A DNA stretch of 64,000 nt from Phalacrocorax aristotelis (GCF_949628215.1 NC_134282.1:17960723-18024722); one strand, 5' to 3'; counted from the stretch's first letter, positions 38,907 to 50,190 are shown. Notes: generated by a model from the sequence alone, not told the origin. Made by a program: numbers and translations.

Positions 38907-38916
38907 CTATTTATAG
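38907..38916 (-). promoter_or_regulatory. TATA box of the NIDO-AMOP mucin
   Basis: On the - strand the sequence CTATAAATAG is a near-consensus TATA box, 162 nt upstream of the ATG at 38745. It predicts a start site near 38,880 and a 5' UTR of about 135 nt. The surroundings are not CpG-rich, which fits a tissue-restricted rather than housekeeping promoter. Confidence 0.75.
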
Positions 38917-38919
38917 GGA

Positions 38920-41900
38920 TGGCAGAAGGAGGCAGGTTGCAGCCACCGCCCCTCCCGCCACTGGTGCTTTCCCTCCAACATCCCTGTCACCATTTCCTTC
39001 CTGCCAAGCCCTCCTCTTTCCAAGGCTGGACGCCCTGTTCAGGTAGGTCATGGTTTGGGGTGTTACCCAAAGGCCACCCTGCAGGGACCTTGTCCCCCCA
39101 GGGACCTGGGCACAGCCCAGTGCAGCTCCCTGGGCCACCAGCACCAGCTGGCAAAGCTCAGCCTGGAGCCGTGTGTGGCACTGCCACCAGTGGCATGGTG
39201 GCCGCCCCACAGACCCCACAGCACCTGCTGCCCACAGCAGCCTCCTGTGGTCCCCATGGGACTTCCCCAGGGCAGCCTCCCCAGAGACCCCACAGGACCT
39301 GATCCCCATGCAGGGGAGGGGGCCACAGAGAGGCAGGTGGTGGTGATAGGGCAATGCCAGCTGGTGCCATGTCCATGAGGGCACCATGGGTACTAAAATC
39401 ACCAGCTAAGCCGTGCCTCATCCTGGGGCAAGGCAGGACGCAAGTCCCCACTTGGCTCAAGGCTTCCCCAGGAGCTGAGGCAGGTTATAAAGCATGGAGA
39501 GGTATGGCTGGGGGCAGGCCCTGGGGTGTCAGCCAAGCCCCGCAGCGCTCAGCTGCAACTGGGAGTACTGGGGATCCCTGTCCAGAGCCCCAGCATGCCC
39601 CAGCAGGGTTTTAAACCTGCACCTCAGTACGGGCACGGCAGTGCCATGGTGCTGGGAGGGGGTGAATGGGCCAGAGAAGCTCCTCTGCAAGGTTGGACCA
39701 GCGTCCCCAGAGGCTGGAGCAGGAAAAAGTGCAGCCCCAGACCCCCTCCCCTGCTATGGGATCCTGATCCCGTGGCTCACTTCACCCCTATGTCTCCCCT
39801 TCCCCTGGAGCACCAATTCCCATTCCCCCCGTCCTTGAAAACTGCTGCCAGCTCCCCCATGAACAGCATTATGCAAACCCCCACCACCACATGGTTTTGT
39901 AATCAATTAAATGCTTCTTAACCAGAAATGTCCCCAGGCAACTCCTGCAAAGTGTTATTAGGGGTGTTCGCAGTACACAGTGTCCTGTCCGAGCCGGCCT
40001 CCATCAGGCAGGCGGCAGAAGCAGGGCATGCCAAGCAACACCCCGATCCACCAATCGGGCAGTGTCGATGGGGGAAATGCCAGGGGAGGCCAAGTCATGG
40101 CCAATGAAACCCCATCCTGTAAACCCACGCATTACCCCCGGCAGCAGGAACAGGACACGGATGGTAAATCAGGGGAGAGGGCCACTCACCCAGAACGAAC
40201 ATCTGCCCACCGAAAATGCCAGTGCAGGGGCAAAGCCAGAGGGGTGAACTGCGTCAGGGGCCCATGCAACCAGCACTGCAGATCATGGGGTGATCACCCA
40301 GGCAGTGACCACCCGAGCTGCCACCACACCTGGGCCAATGGAGGATTAGAGGGATGCAAACCTGCCAGGGGAGTCGTTCCTGCCTGTGCTGACGATGCTG
40401 TATTGCTTTGGAAAGCCACCCCAAAGAGGAATATGTGCTGACACTGGAGACGGTTGCTCCAGATGGTGTTTGAGGTGCAAAACATCATGGGAACCACAGG
40501 GTTTGTTGCAAACGTGCTGCTCAGCATAGGGGAAATAACTCAGTTGAAGCAAGGCGCTTCCAGCCCACCTCACCCTCAGCCCACTTGCAAGCTCATGCCT
40601 GTTGTGCACTGGGACTGGCACTGTCCAGAGACCTTTATGCCTGCCCCTCCTGCCCATGCTGTCCCCAAAAAGCCCTGTTTCCCTGATGCTCCTCCAGCAG
40701 AGTCACGGGGGTGACAAACTGAGCTCTCCTTCTGCTCTGGCATCGGCACACCCTCCCAGGAAAGGCTCCAGCCACTGTGGGTCATCCCTCATCTTGAAGA
40801 TGATGCCCTGTTTCCACCCTGGGAAGGGGCTTTTCATAGAACCTTCTGCCATGCCTGAAATCAAGGTCCCAGCAAGCCACCAGTTCCTGCAAGGATAACA
40901 GTCATCTGCAGTTTTATCAAGGACCAAAGCATCATATGGGCACCAGAGCCCCTCAGGAGCCTACAGCCAGGGGTCAATGCCATGAATCCCAGTGTCCAGG
41001 GACTCTGCATCATCCGGCATGGCACAGCATGGCACAGCATGGCCCAGCACAGTGCCTTATCAACCTTCCTGGAATTAATGGACTGGTTGTTCCAGACTTG
41101 CAGAAATCCCAGCATCTCCTACCAGCACTGCTCCAGCCTCCTGGCAAGGGCATTTGGAGAGGGCTATGGGGTGTTGGGGGGGGAACCAGGTTATCCATCA
41201 ACCCTGCAGGTTCTGGATGACTTGGCAAACTGGGCATGTTGCAACACACTCCTGCCGGACAGCAGGAGCCGGACTATAGCCACTGGTGGGGGCGAAGAGG
41301 AGAGGGATACTGAAAGGGACACCTGAGTCGCAAGGTACTCGAGAGGCCCTCTGTGATGCTGCGGGGCCCTCGAAGGTGACAGTCCTGCTGGGCACAGGAT
41401 CTGCTCGTCTGGACAATGCTGATAAATAGGAGCGGGTTACAGCAAAGAGGCTGAGAGACGATACATGGGCTGGGAAAGCAGAGGGACCTGGATCCAACCT
41501 CCCAAGGCCCCCCTGATCGGGGGTCTGTGGCAGGCAAACAGCTGTGGAATAAAGGTGGTGGCCAGCATCCTCAAGGATGGCAGGAATGGAGGGCATGGGC
41601 AGTGTCAGGAACTTATCAGAGTTCTGCATCCCCAGTGCCTGGGCAGTGCCCACCATCCATCGGCCACGTCCCCACCCCGTGCCCCATTTCTCCCTCCTAG
41701 GCTGGGGGCAGAGGGGCTCAGTGGGACCGGAGCATCTCCTCCCCCTGCTGCACCCTGACCATGATAACGGTGGAAGGCAGTAAAGCCAGCAGGGCACAGT
41801 GAGTGCCCCAGTCACTTTTTCATCCCAGCACTTCAGAACCTTTTCCTCCCTTTGTGACGCAGTTTGGCTCCATTACCCAGCCTTGGCCCCCAGCCATGTC

Positions 41901-43626
41901 CTGGGGTCTGAAGTTATGGATTCAACAGCCAGAGAAAGCAGCCTGGTGGGACATGGCGTGGGAGGACTCTTGGCCCAGCTCCATGCCGTGGGCAGAGCAT
42001 AAGGATTTCTTTCCCAGCACCCCACCAGGCGTCTGGCGCAGGGACCCCTTCCGGCAGGCTTTGCCCTGTTCCCTGGCTCTCTGCCTGGGTACACTAAGGG
42101 ATCTCTTTTGGTGTTGACACCGCCAACAAGTCCCCAAAAGCCAGGCAGCTTCCTAGAGAGCAAAGGGGCAAGCCTGGGATGCAAAGGGCATCCCAAATGG
42201 GAGCATCCTGACAAGCTGCCTGGGCTCAGCCCCCAGCCCAGCCACACCAGCCTGTGCGAGCCTGCAGGCAGCCAGGTGATCTCAGGGTGCCTGCCCCATC
42301 CTGGCTGGCTGCTGGCTTCTTCCCAGCTGGGTGACAACCCAGGGAGCCCAGGAGCCGTCCCTGGTTTTGGCATCCCACAGCCCCAGGTGCCCCCCTCCAA
42401 CCCTCCCTATGCTGGAGCAGTGCGGGCTGCCAGCGGGAAGCAGAGATCAGCTGAAAATAACCCCTGACAAGCAACACAGCTATTTTGCTAAGTATTTCAG
42501 TTTTCAATCTCCCAGCGAGGTGACTTGCTTAGGCTAATAATTGCTTCATCTGGATTTTATCTGGCTAATTAATCAGTTAATAAATGACTTTGCTGCAGGG
42601 GGACAGACGCTGTGGCTGTCTCCTTAGCTTGGGTCTGGAAAAAAACAGGGAAGGAGCACAACCCATGGGATTTCCACAGCCCCACAATGCACACAGCTAC
42701 CCCAGCAGGGTGTCATGGGGCAGAGAGAATCAAAGCAGGGACCCCCAGCCTGTCGGGGTGCAGAGCCATCCTCAGAAATGTCTGCAGCAGACCCTGCCAG
42801 GAGGGGAAGCCCTGAGCCTGTCTGTCCTCTACAAAGCTTTTGGGGTTCAGCTGGTTTTCCTTGCCAGTACCTCTGCTAGATGGTGAAGCTGAAAACTGGG
42901 GAAGGCAACCTGGGAAAAAAGAAGTCATTTTTGCCACAGAAAATGTGGGATTTCCTTTTACTGCCTGGCCTTTGTTGGCATGGGTGTGCTCCTCTGTCAG
43001 TGCTACTGCAGGCGAGCCGGTGTGCCACTGGCCCCATGACAGGGCTTGAGTGGGAGAGGGGGTTGGTTTCTTCTCCTTCCTCCTTCCCAGAGCCACTCCA
43101 AGCTCCACTGTGGGCCACTCTGGATGTGAAGAATCCATGGAGCATCTCTTGAAGGCCTCAGGCACCACAGCCTTCCCAGGTTGCAAACCTCAGAGGTCAC
43201 CAGCACTGAGCCCCTGAGTGCCCTGGGCACAGCGGTACCAGGGGCTCCAGGTCTCATCTGCTGGTCCTCCGGGTGGCTTTTGTGGCTGAGCCAGCTCAGT
43301 CCCTGCTGTAAAAGCCCAGCCTCTGCAGGGTTCCTTCCTCCCAGCTCTCCAACAGCACTGGGGGGGTCCCACTGTGGGAGCCAGGTCTGGTGCAGGGTGG
43401 TGGGAGGGCTCAGGCTCTACAGATAGGCTGCAGGAAGGGGCAGGGTCACCCCAGCCCATGTGGGGCACTGGGGGTCCTCTGGAGTTGTGCAGTGAAGGAT
43501 GGGGGGTCCCAAGTTCATGGGGAGCTGTACAGGATATCCCAAAGGACTGCGCTGCTTGCAGAGTAAGGAGCTGGGAGCAGAAAGCGTTGCCAGTCATACA
43601 GGTGACAGCCAGGCAAGAAGCAGCAG
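38920..43626. other. Intergenic region between the NIDO-AMOP mucin and the MUC20-like gene
   Basis: No exon or RNA gene was recognised in these 4.7 kb. Small items seen: a short GGCACAGCAT-type repeat at about 41,016-41,050, a GATAAATAGG string at about 41,408, and the AT-rich patch at 42,470-42,600 listed separately. The 3' UTR of the MUC20-like gene must occupy the right end, but no clear poly(A) signal was found. Confidence 0.5.
42470..42600. promoter_or_regulatory. AT-rich island with HNF1/homeobox-like cores
   Basis: In an otherwise GC-rich intergenic stretch, this patch has clustered TAAT/ATTA cores (GGCTAATAATTG; GGCTAATTAATCAGTTAATA). GTTAAT-type half sites resemble those bound by HNF1, a regulator of gut and kidney epithelial genes. 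This is a candidate epithelial enhancer for the flanking mucins, on motif content only. Confidence 0.3.
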
Positions 43627-46390
43627 TCAGGTCCTCCTCTTCCCTCGCCACTCCACCGCCAGGCCAGCACACGGGAACACTGTCTGCAGGTCCCTGCGGA
43701 GCTGGGGGGAGAGGACAGCTGTCAAACTGTGCAGGAGGGAATCTCCTACCCCCACTCCCCACCTAGGAGGGGCCTGATCCCAGACCATGGCAGCCAAAGG
43801 AGTGTCTCCCCTGCATCTGAAAGGGCTCCAGGTGACAATCAATGTGAGTCCCAGCTGTTCCCCTCCAGCTGGCTGCCTGATCCCCTCCCCAGCTGGCTGT
43901 GACCCCCTCCCCGGCTGGCTGTGACCCCCTTCCCACCTGGCTGGACCATGGCTGGCAGATGCAAAGTGGCACCCCCTCCTGTCACACCTCACCTTGGACA
44001 ACACCAGCTCCTGCACCGTGGTGTTCCCCAGGTCCAGGGGGACGGTTAGCCGTAGTGACAGAAACAGGTGAGATGCACCTAGGGATGAAAAATGTGGCTC
44101 TGCTTATTTCCCTTGGACTGCACCAAAGGATCTGGGGGTCTCTCCCCAGGATCACTGGCACAGACACAGGACTCCTCCTATGTTAATCATGTCATGGACA
44201 CCCTACACCGTCAGAACAACCCTCCACCCATACATCAAACCCCACATCCCACAGAGCATCAAAGCCCCCATGCTGAGAGAACAGAAAAAGCAGTGGGGCT
44301 CCAGGACCCCCCCGCACTGGCCCCTAGAAGCCCAAAGCCACCAGTACTGGGATGCGGGTGGCAATGCCCACGGAGCACTGCACTTACTAGTGTTGGACTT
44401 GGCAGTGGGGCAGACAGGCAGTGTCGTTGGCAGATCTGCAGGGATGCTGAGGGTAACCTCTGGGGTCAGGGTTGAGTCAGTGGCAGGGGAAGAGGGCTCC
44501 ATACCTGGGCAAAGCAACATTATGTTAGTGCTGTCTGCAGAGAGTTGCAGGATGCTGATACAGCTGGGGACAGACCAAGCCTAAATGAAGCCACCCACAT
44601 GAAGCCGCTCAAGTACATCCCCAGCATCCTCATGGGGATTTGTCACCCTGACCATGCCCTTGCCTTCCAGGTGCCCCATGGCTGCACCCACCCGTGGCTG
44701 CACTGGGGGTCCCAGATACTGTCGAGGTGCCTGAGGTCAGCCACATGGTCGGAGTGGAGATGCCAGGGGTGGTCATGGACGTGGTCCCAGCCAGCTGGCT
44801 GGGAGCAGGGGTGCTCCCAGGGACCCCTGTGTTGATAACAGTGGTGGCTGTTGTGTCTGCCAGGGTTGTCAAGGGCTCAGTAGAAGCGACTGTCAGTGCT
44901 GGTGGGGTGGGAGGAAGTGCAGTGGGAGGTGAGGTGCTGCTGGTCCCTGGGGATGTGCTGGACCTCTCTGTGGTGAAGGCTCCCATTTCAGGGCTGGAGG
45001 GAGGGAGGGTGGCTATGGTGGTGGAGTCAGTGGTGAGCAGCAGCGCTGAGGTCCCCATAGGTGTCGAGGAGGTAGGGAGAGTTGGGGACATGGTTGCTGT
45101 CACTTCCGTGGTGGTGCTCCCTGCAAAGAGGTTGGAGAATGAGGTGCACAAGGGCTCAGCAAAGGCTGAGACCGTGGCTTTGCTGGAGATGGTGCAGCTT
45201 CACCACCAACATAAGATCCCCGATGGACCCAGACCTATGCATCAGTTGTTGAGCATTGGGAATGCAGACTCACCGTCCAGCATGGATCAAGCATGTGGAC
45301 GCCAAAATAGGCATCTGCAAGGCAGGCCATGTAAATCCCCCAGCCTGACAAGGCAGGAACAAGCCATGGACATTGCTGGTCTCAGGGCAGAAACTCCTGT
45401 AGGCACCAGTGCTAAGACCTGTTCCACCACCTTCACCCATCCCCAGGGGAAGTCAGACAAACCCGTCTGGTGGGAAGAGCCGTGCAGGAGCTGGTGACCA
45501 TGAGACAGGCTGGAACCACAGCAGCAACAGTTTACACAAACCTCTCTGCTGCAGATAGTCAGGAACTGATAGTGCCGGTTGTAAATAATGGCAACAGGGA
45601 ACCAGCCCCACAGAGGGGGGCCACAGAGGAACAAATCCAGCTTGCAGCTCTGGGGCGAGTCATGAGAGACGTGCAGCAACCCACGAAAGCTCTGCAGGGG
45701 TGTTGAGGGACATGGGAGGGCCATCCGCTCTGCCTGCATGGACCCCGTGCTGAAGCAGCCTGCTGTCCCTGGTCAACCCTGGGCATCTGTAACCTTCTCC
45801 AAAAGGATGCACAAAACTGCCTGTCTGCCCTGTCCTCTGTCAAGGGGTGCCTGCAAGGTAGCGGCTTAGAGATGCCAGGCTGGATTTCCCAGTGATGCCA
45901 ACAGAAATCTGGTGAGTCTCATGTTCTGCTCACATATGAATGGGGAACCAAGCCACGAGCCACCAGCTGCTTTCAGCCAACCCCACCAGAAACTCCCAAA
46001 GCTCCCAGAAGCTGCTCCCTCCCTGGGCTGCTGCAGGCAGCAGCTGGTTAAATAATAATGTGGAGAAGGGCAAAGGGCTGATCCCAGCCCATGCCTGGGT
46101 GGGTGCCTGCACTGAAGGGCCTCATCCTCACACAAAGGAGGACCTGTAAATCCACCTCTGCTTCCCATTTAGCAATCAGCAAACAGCACCCACAGTGTTT
46201 TGCCCCCCTCATCCCACAGACGCCTGCTGTGGGCAAAGCACCCCACCACCCCAGGGAACGATGCTCCCCGCTTGCCACCCGCCCCATGGAGAGCACTGCA
46301 TCCCTTTCAGCCCTTACCCAGCACGAGGCACAGCACGGCGAGGCTCAGCAGCAGCAGGGGCAGGGGCAGCACCCCTCTCTGCCCAGCCAT
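43627..46390 (-). CDS. MUC20: MUC20-like small mucin, intact five-exon gene
   Basis: Exons (- strand): 46390-46318 signal peptide (MAGQRGVLPLPLLLLSLAVL), 45120-44692 mucin (Thr/Ser/Pro rich), 44504-44388 Thr/Pro linker (PEVTLSIPADLPTTLPVCP), 44078-43993 (HLFLSLRLTVPLDLGNTTVQ) and 43701-43627 (LRRDLQTVFPCAGLAVEWRG, ending KRRT). Phases agree and sum to 780 nt, 259 aa. The C-terminal block follows the pattern at the end of human MUC20 (a leucine-rich strand, a short helix with RELH-like charges, and a basic end), and its position next to MUC4 with convergent orientation relative to the ancestral MUC4 matches human. The mucin array is much shorter than in human. MUC20 is an epithelial cell-surface-associated mucin; function here is inferred. 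Identification rests on synteny plus the C-terminus, since mucin regions do not align. Confidence 0.78.
45418..45700 (-). repeat. Proximal copy of the duplicated intron block in the MUC20-like locus
   Basis: This intron 1 segment of the proximal unit is almost identical to 49,018-49,290 in the distal unit (differences at a few positions and small indels). Further similarity, less tight, runs through the mucin and signal-peptide exons. It marks a tandem duplication with a period of about 3.6 kb. Confidence 0.88.
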
Positions 46391-47039
46391 GTCTTGGTGG
46401 GTGGGGGCTGATGCCTCCCTGAAGGCACTGCTCCGAGCGCCCCCCACGGCCCCAGCACTGGGGTTTCCGGGTCTCCTTTGCCCAGCAGAGAAGGAGCATC
46501 CAAGTGGGTCCTTTCACTCCCCAGGTGTTGGCAGTGAAGAGGGTCTCTACCCGACACGGACACTCCCAGGGACAGTGCGATGCTGAGCAGATGTCAGCTG
46601 CACGGCTGGACCCAGAGCAGCCACAAGCAACAGTCAGGGCAGGCCAGCAGGGCCGTCACTGCGGCAGACCAGGTCCCTGCAGTCGGGGACCGTGCCGACC
46701 TCTGCCTGCTGAGGGGACAGAGACAATGGAAAAAAGCCCAGGAAAGCAGCTGGGCTGTCTGGGACCGTCCCTGTGCTCCGCCACAGGGGTGATGTTTGGT
46801 TGTGGCTTCCGGCACCAACGCCCTCAGGAGACAACAGCCTGCTCTGTCTGAGTGCAAGGAACTGGCTGAGAGAACAGGCAGTGCTCAGGAAGGGCGTGCT
46901 CCAGGCTGAGAGTTTGTCCCCCGGGCTGTCTGTACAGGCATCACTTCCCCATGTCACAGGACATCATGGCTGAAGTGCACTGCTGGCAGCCGGAGCTGCT
47001 TCCTTTCTCAGGGTCAGGGACAAGATCAGTTGGAGGTGC

Positions 47040-47510
47040 CTGCAGGCACTGGGCCAGGGTACTGGCTTTCCGCAGGTGGACAGCCACGTTGGAGAACTGC
47101 CAGGGCACAGCCACTCTGCTGCTGTACGGAGACACTGGGGCACTGCCAAGGCACAGGCGCCCTGAGGGCATCGCCGGGGTACAGGCACTCTGCTGGGGTG
47201 CTCTCACAGTGTAGGCATTAGGCCAGAGTATAGGTACTCTGTCAGGATACAGTCACTCTACTAGGGTATAGGGACACCGGGTGCACTTGCACAGCCGGTG
47301 CACTAGTGCAGGGTACAGTCTCCCTGACAGGTTCAGGTGCATGGAGCAGGGTCCTTACCAGGGTACAGCTGCAGCCCTAGGGTAAAGGCTCCTTGGGAAA
47401 GCCACCAGGATACAGTCACAGTGCTGGGACACGGGTGCCCAGCACTGCCAGGGGACGGCTGCCTAGGGGGGACTGCCGGGGTACAGCCACACCGCTGGGG
47501 TAAGTGCGGG
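47040..47510 (+). repeat. Degenerate minisatellite, about 25-30 bp unit
   Basis: A loose tandem array of units resembling GGGTACAGGCACTCTGCTG recurs about 15 times with substitutions and length changes (for example GGATACAGTCACTCTACTA near 47,248 and GGGTACAGCCACACCGCTG near 47,485). It lies between the two MUC20-like units, just before the CpG island. Confidence 0.7.
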
Positions 47511-47519
47511 TAGCATCAC

Positions 47520-47880
47520 CGCCAGCGCGGGGCTGGAGAAGCCCCGCCCCCTCCCAGAGCCCCGCCCTCTCCCAGCGACTCACGGTAGGCCCCTCCCTCC
47601 CACAGGCCCCGCCCCACGCCCCGCCGCGGGCCGAGGCATATCCTTGCCGCCGCCGTCCGCGATCGCGGCGTGCGGTTTGTGGGAGCGCCCGGTCCCAGCT
47701 GCGTGACGGGGCGACAGCCTGGCTGGGGCGCGGGGAGCAGCGTGGGACCCGCCCGCCGACTGCAGAGCCTGGAGACGGGGGGGCCGCCCCGTGGCTGGGG
47801 GCCAGGTTGCGGTCCTGCCCGGGGCGGGATGGGAGATCCCGCGGGGATTTGTTACCCCGCTCCTCCCCCCACCCGGGGTG
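47520..47880 (-). promoter_or_regulatory. CpG island between the two MUC20-like units
   Basis: This stretch is very CpG-rich and contains the 10-bp palindrome CGCGATCGCG at about 47,657. It lies inside the presumed intron after the distal mucin exon and about 1.1 kb upstream of the proximal signal-peptide exon. It could be the proximal MUC20 promoter, or a promoter of an unrecognised transcript. No TATA box was seen. Confidence 0.4.
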
Positions 47881-47898
47881 ACCCGTGGCCTTACTCAC

Positions 47899-49891
47899 CC
47901 GCGGCGTCACTGGGGGTCTCGGGTGCTGTCGGGGTGGAGGTACCAGGGGTGGTCCCAGCCGTGGTCCCGGCTGGCTCGCTGGAGGTGGCTGTGCTCCCAG
48001 AGACCCCTGTGCTGGTAACAGGGGTGGTTGTGGTGTCCAACAGGGCCGTCGAGGGCTCATCTGAAGTGGCTGTCGGTGCTGGTACGGTGGGAGAAGAGGC
48101 GCTGCCGGTCCCCGGGGATGTGCTGCCAGGCGGCACGGTCATGGCCGGCCCTTGGTGGGTGCTGGTGCCCAGTGCAGTGCCCACCCAGGCGGAGGAGAGA
48201 AGGGTAGAGGCAGAGGGAGGCTGCGTGCTCATTTCGACTCCGAACGAGCTGACAGCCAGGGCCGGGCTGGTCCCCACAGATGTGACGATGGTCGTCTCAG
48301 CACAGTTGGGTGTCATGGCCATGGGGTTTGTAGTTGGGGTGCCAGTGGTGAGCCCCAGCTCTGTTGGGGTGCCAGTGGTGAGCCCCAGCCCTGTTGGGGT
48401 GCCAGTGGTGAGCCCCAGCCCTGTTGGGGTGAGGTCAGGCTGCACCATGGTGCCAACAGGTGACCCAGGAATGATGTGGGCTGTGCTGCCCCTCGCCTGC
48501 AGTGTGGAGATGCTGGAGAGTGCCGGGCTGCTCCCATGAGGTGTTGTAGCACTGGTTGTGAAGGCATCCGTCAGCACCTCTGGGGTGGAGGTTTCAGGGC
48601 TGGAAGGAGGGAGGGTGGCTGCCGTGGTGGAGCTGGTGGTCGGCAGGAGCGCCGTGGTCTCTGTGGGTGTTGAGGAGGTAGGGAGAGTTGGCGACACGGT
48701 GACTGTTCTATCTGTGGTGGTGGCCCCTGCAAAGAGGTGGGAGAGTGAGGCACACAAGAGCTGGTGGTGAAAGGCTGAGGCTATAGCTGTGCTGGGGATG
48801 GCGCAGCGTCGCCACCGACATGAGCTCCCCAAGCTGTGCATCAGCCATGGATCACTAAGAGCAGGGATTCACCGTCCTGCATGAATAAAGCACATGGATG
48901 CCCTGGACAGCAATGTGATCATCAGCAAGGCAGGCCATGTAAATCCCCCAGCCTGACAAGGCAGGAATCATGGGCATCGATGGACTTGGCAGAAACTTTT
49001 GTAGGCAGCAGCACAATGACCTGTTCCACCACCTTCACCCATCCCCAGGGGAAGTCAGACAAACCCGTCTGGCGGGAAGAGCCGTGCAGGAACTGGTCCC
49101 ATGAGACAGGCTGGAACCACAGCAGCAACAGTTTACACAAACCTCTCTGCTGCAGATAGTCAGGAACTGATAGTGCCGGTTGTAAATAATGGCAACAGGG
49201 AACCAGCCCCACAGAGGGGGGCCATAGAGGAACAAATCCAGCTTGCAGCTCTGGGGCGAGTCATTAGAGACGTGCAGTGACCCACAAAAGCTCTTTAGGT
49301 GGGGGAGGGGTGTTGAGGGGTGCAGGAGGAGGGCAATGATGGGTGTAGCTTGGGGTACACAGGAGGTACAAGCCTCAGTTTTATTCCCTGTGCTCGACTC
49401 AACACCACTCTTGCTTTGTGTCAAGTGCAAACATCAGGATGGCATCTGCAGTTTTCCGGGCCCCTGACATCCCAGTGATGCTGCTATCCGGGCAGGGCTG
49501 GTTGGCACTGCTGGGCGGGTCGTAGCAAAGGCAATGAGCCCAGCGGGGACCAAGGTCTAGTAAAGGGGTCCAGCTGGGACCAAGATTTTCTCTGCCCAGA
49601 TGAAACACACGTGAGGGGCAGAAGAAATAAAGCTAAGCTTGTCACTCCTGTGTTGCAAAGCGCAGCCCTGTTTGCATGCTGGGACAGGGCTGAGATGTCG
49701 GAGAGCAAACAGCACCCGTGGTGTTTCACCTCTACGGGTGAAGCAACCCCGGGGCCACCCACCACCCTGGGGAATGATGCTCCCTGCTCACCATCCACCC
49801 CACAGATAGGACCGCATCCCTTACCCAGCGTGAGGTCCGGCACAACAAAGCACAGCAGCAGTAGGGGCAGCCCTCCTCTCTGCCCAGCCAT
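47899..49891 (-). CDS. MUC20-like distal unit: duplicated signal peptide and mucin exons
   Basis: Exon 49891-49825 (MAGQRGGLPLLLLCFVVPDL) and exon 48726-47899 (828 nt, Thr/Ser/Pro rich) are a tandem copy of the first two exons of the proximal MUC20-like gene; the first six residues and the mucin start (ATTTDRTVTVSPTLPTSSTP) match closely. The mucin exon is nearly twice as long and adds a 10-residue array. No copy of the three C-terminal exons was found between 47,898 and 46,391. Both exon junctions are phase 1, like all junctions of the proximal gene up to its C-terminal exons, so this pair could splice onto the proximal exons and act as alternative first exons. Alternatively it is a truncated paralogue with an unrecognised last exon. 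Both exons are open with good splice sites. Confidence 0.72.
48334..48431 (-). repeat. 30-bp x 3 coding tandem repeat (LGLTTGTPTG)
   Basis: Three 30-bp units (48334-48363, 48364-48393, 48394-48423) plus a partial fourth encode LGLTTGTPTG/E on the - strand. They are nearly identical and give a short Thr-rich O-glycosylation array absent from the proximal copy. Copy number is likely to vary between individuals. Confidence 0.92.
49018..49290 (-). repeat. Distal copy of the duplicated intron block
   Basis: This is the partner of 45,418-45,700. Shared landmarks include GGTTGTAAATAATGGCAACA and CAGCAACAGTTTACACAAAC. By eye, identity is higher than between the two mucin exons flanking the blocks. 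Confidence 0.88.
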
Positions 49892-50180
49892 GTCCAGAGG
49901 TAGCACCCCCACTCCCTGCGTGGGGACAGGTACCTGCACCTGGGGACTCAGGGCAAGGGGGTGGTGCCGGTGGTGAACTACGCTGCTGAGAGATGGCTGA
50001 AGGTGGCCGGAGCTGCTTCCTCATTCCCGGGCAGGGAGGGGAGGCACCGGCGGGCACTGCCACCCCTCCCGGGGCCCAGCACCGGCCCCAGTGTGCGGGC
50101 GGGGGCGGTACAAGGTGCTGGAGCCTCGCCCCTTTTCCAAAGGCCACGCCCATCGCCACACCCATTAACCGCGCCTTCAG

Positions 50181-50190
50181 CTTGTATAAC
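50181..50190 (+). promoter_or_regulatory. D-box-like light-response element upstream of the photolyase
   Basis: CTTGTATAAC differs at one base from GTTGTATAAC, a D-box form bound by PAR-bZIP/E4BP4 factors. D-boxes drive light induction of photolyase and cryptochrome genes in fish. It lies about 246 bp upstream of the photolyase ATG in a GC-rich promoter without other TATA-like sequence, so TATAAC could instead serve as a weak TATA element. Confidence 0.45.

Noticed and set aside
41404-41420. GATAAATAGG as a TATA box on the + strand
   Set aside because: No signal-peptide exon, donor or coding exon follows it, so it is probably chance.
45287-45739. - strand open frame in the MUC20-like intron (GPPLWGWFPVAIIYN...)
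   Set aside because: A similar frame appears in the duplicated block, but its ends shift between copies and it matches no family, so it is intron sequence.
48334-48431. Regular 30-bp repeats as a CRISPR-like array
   Set aside because: Units are contiguous without spacers and in frame in a mucin exon of a vertebrate genome.
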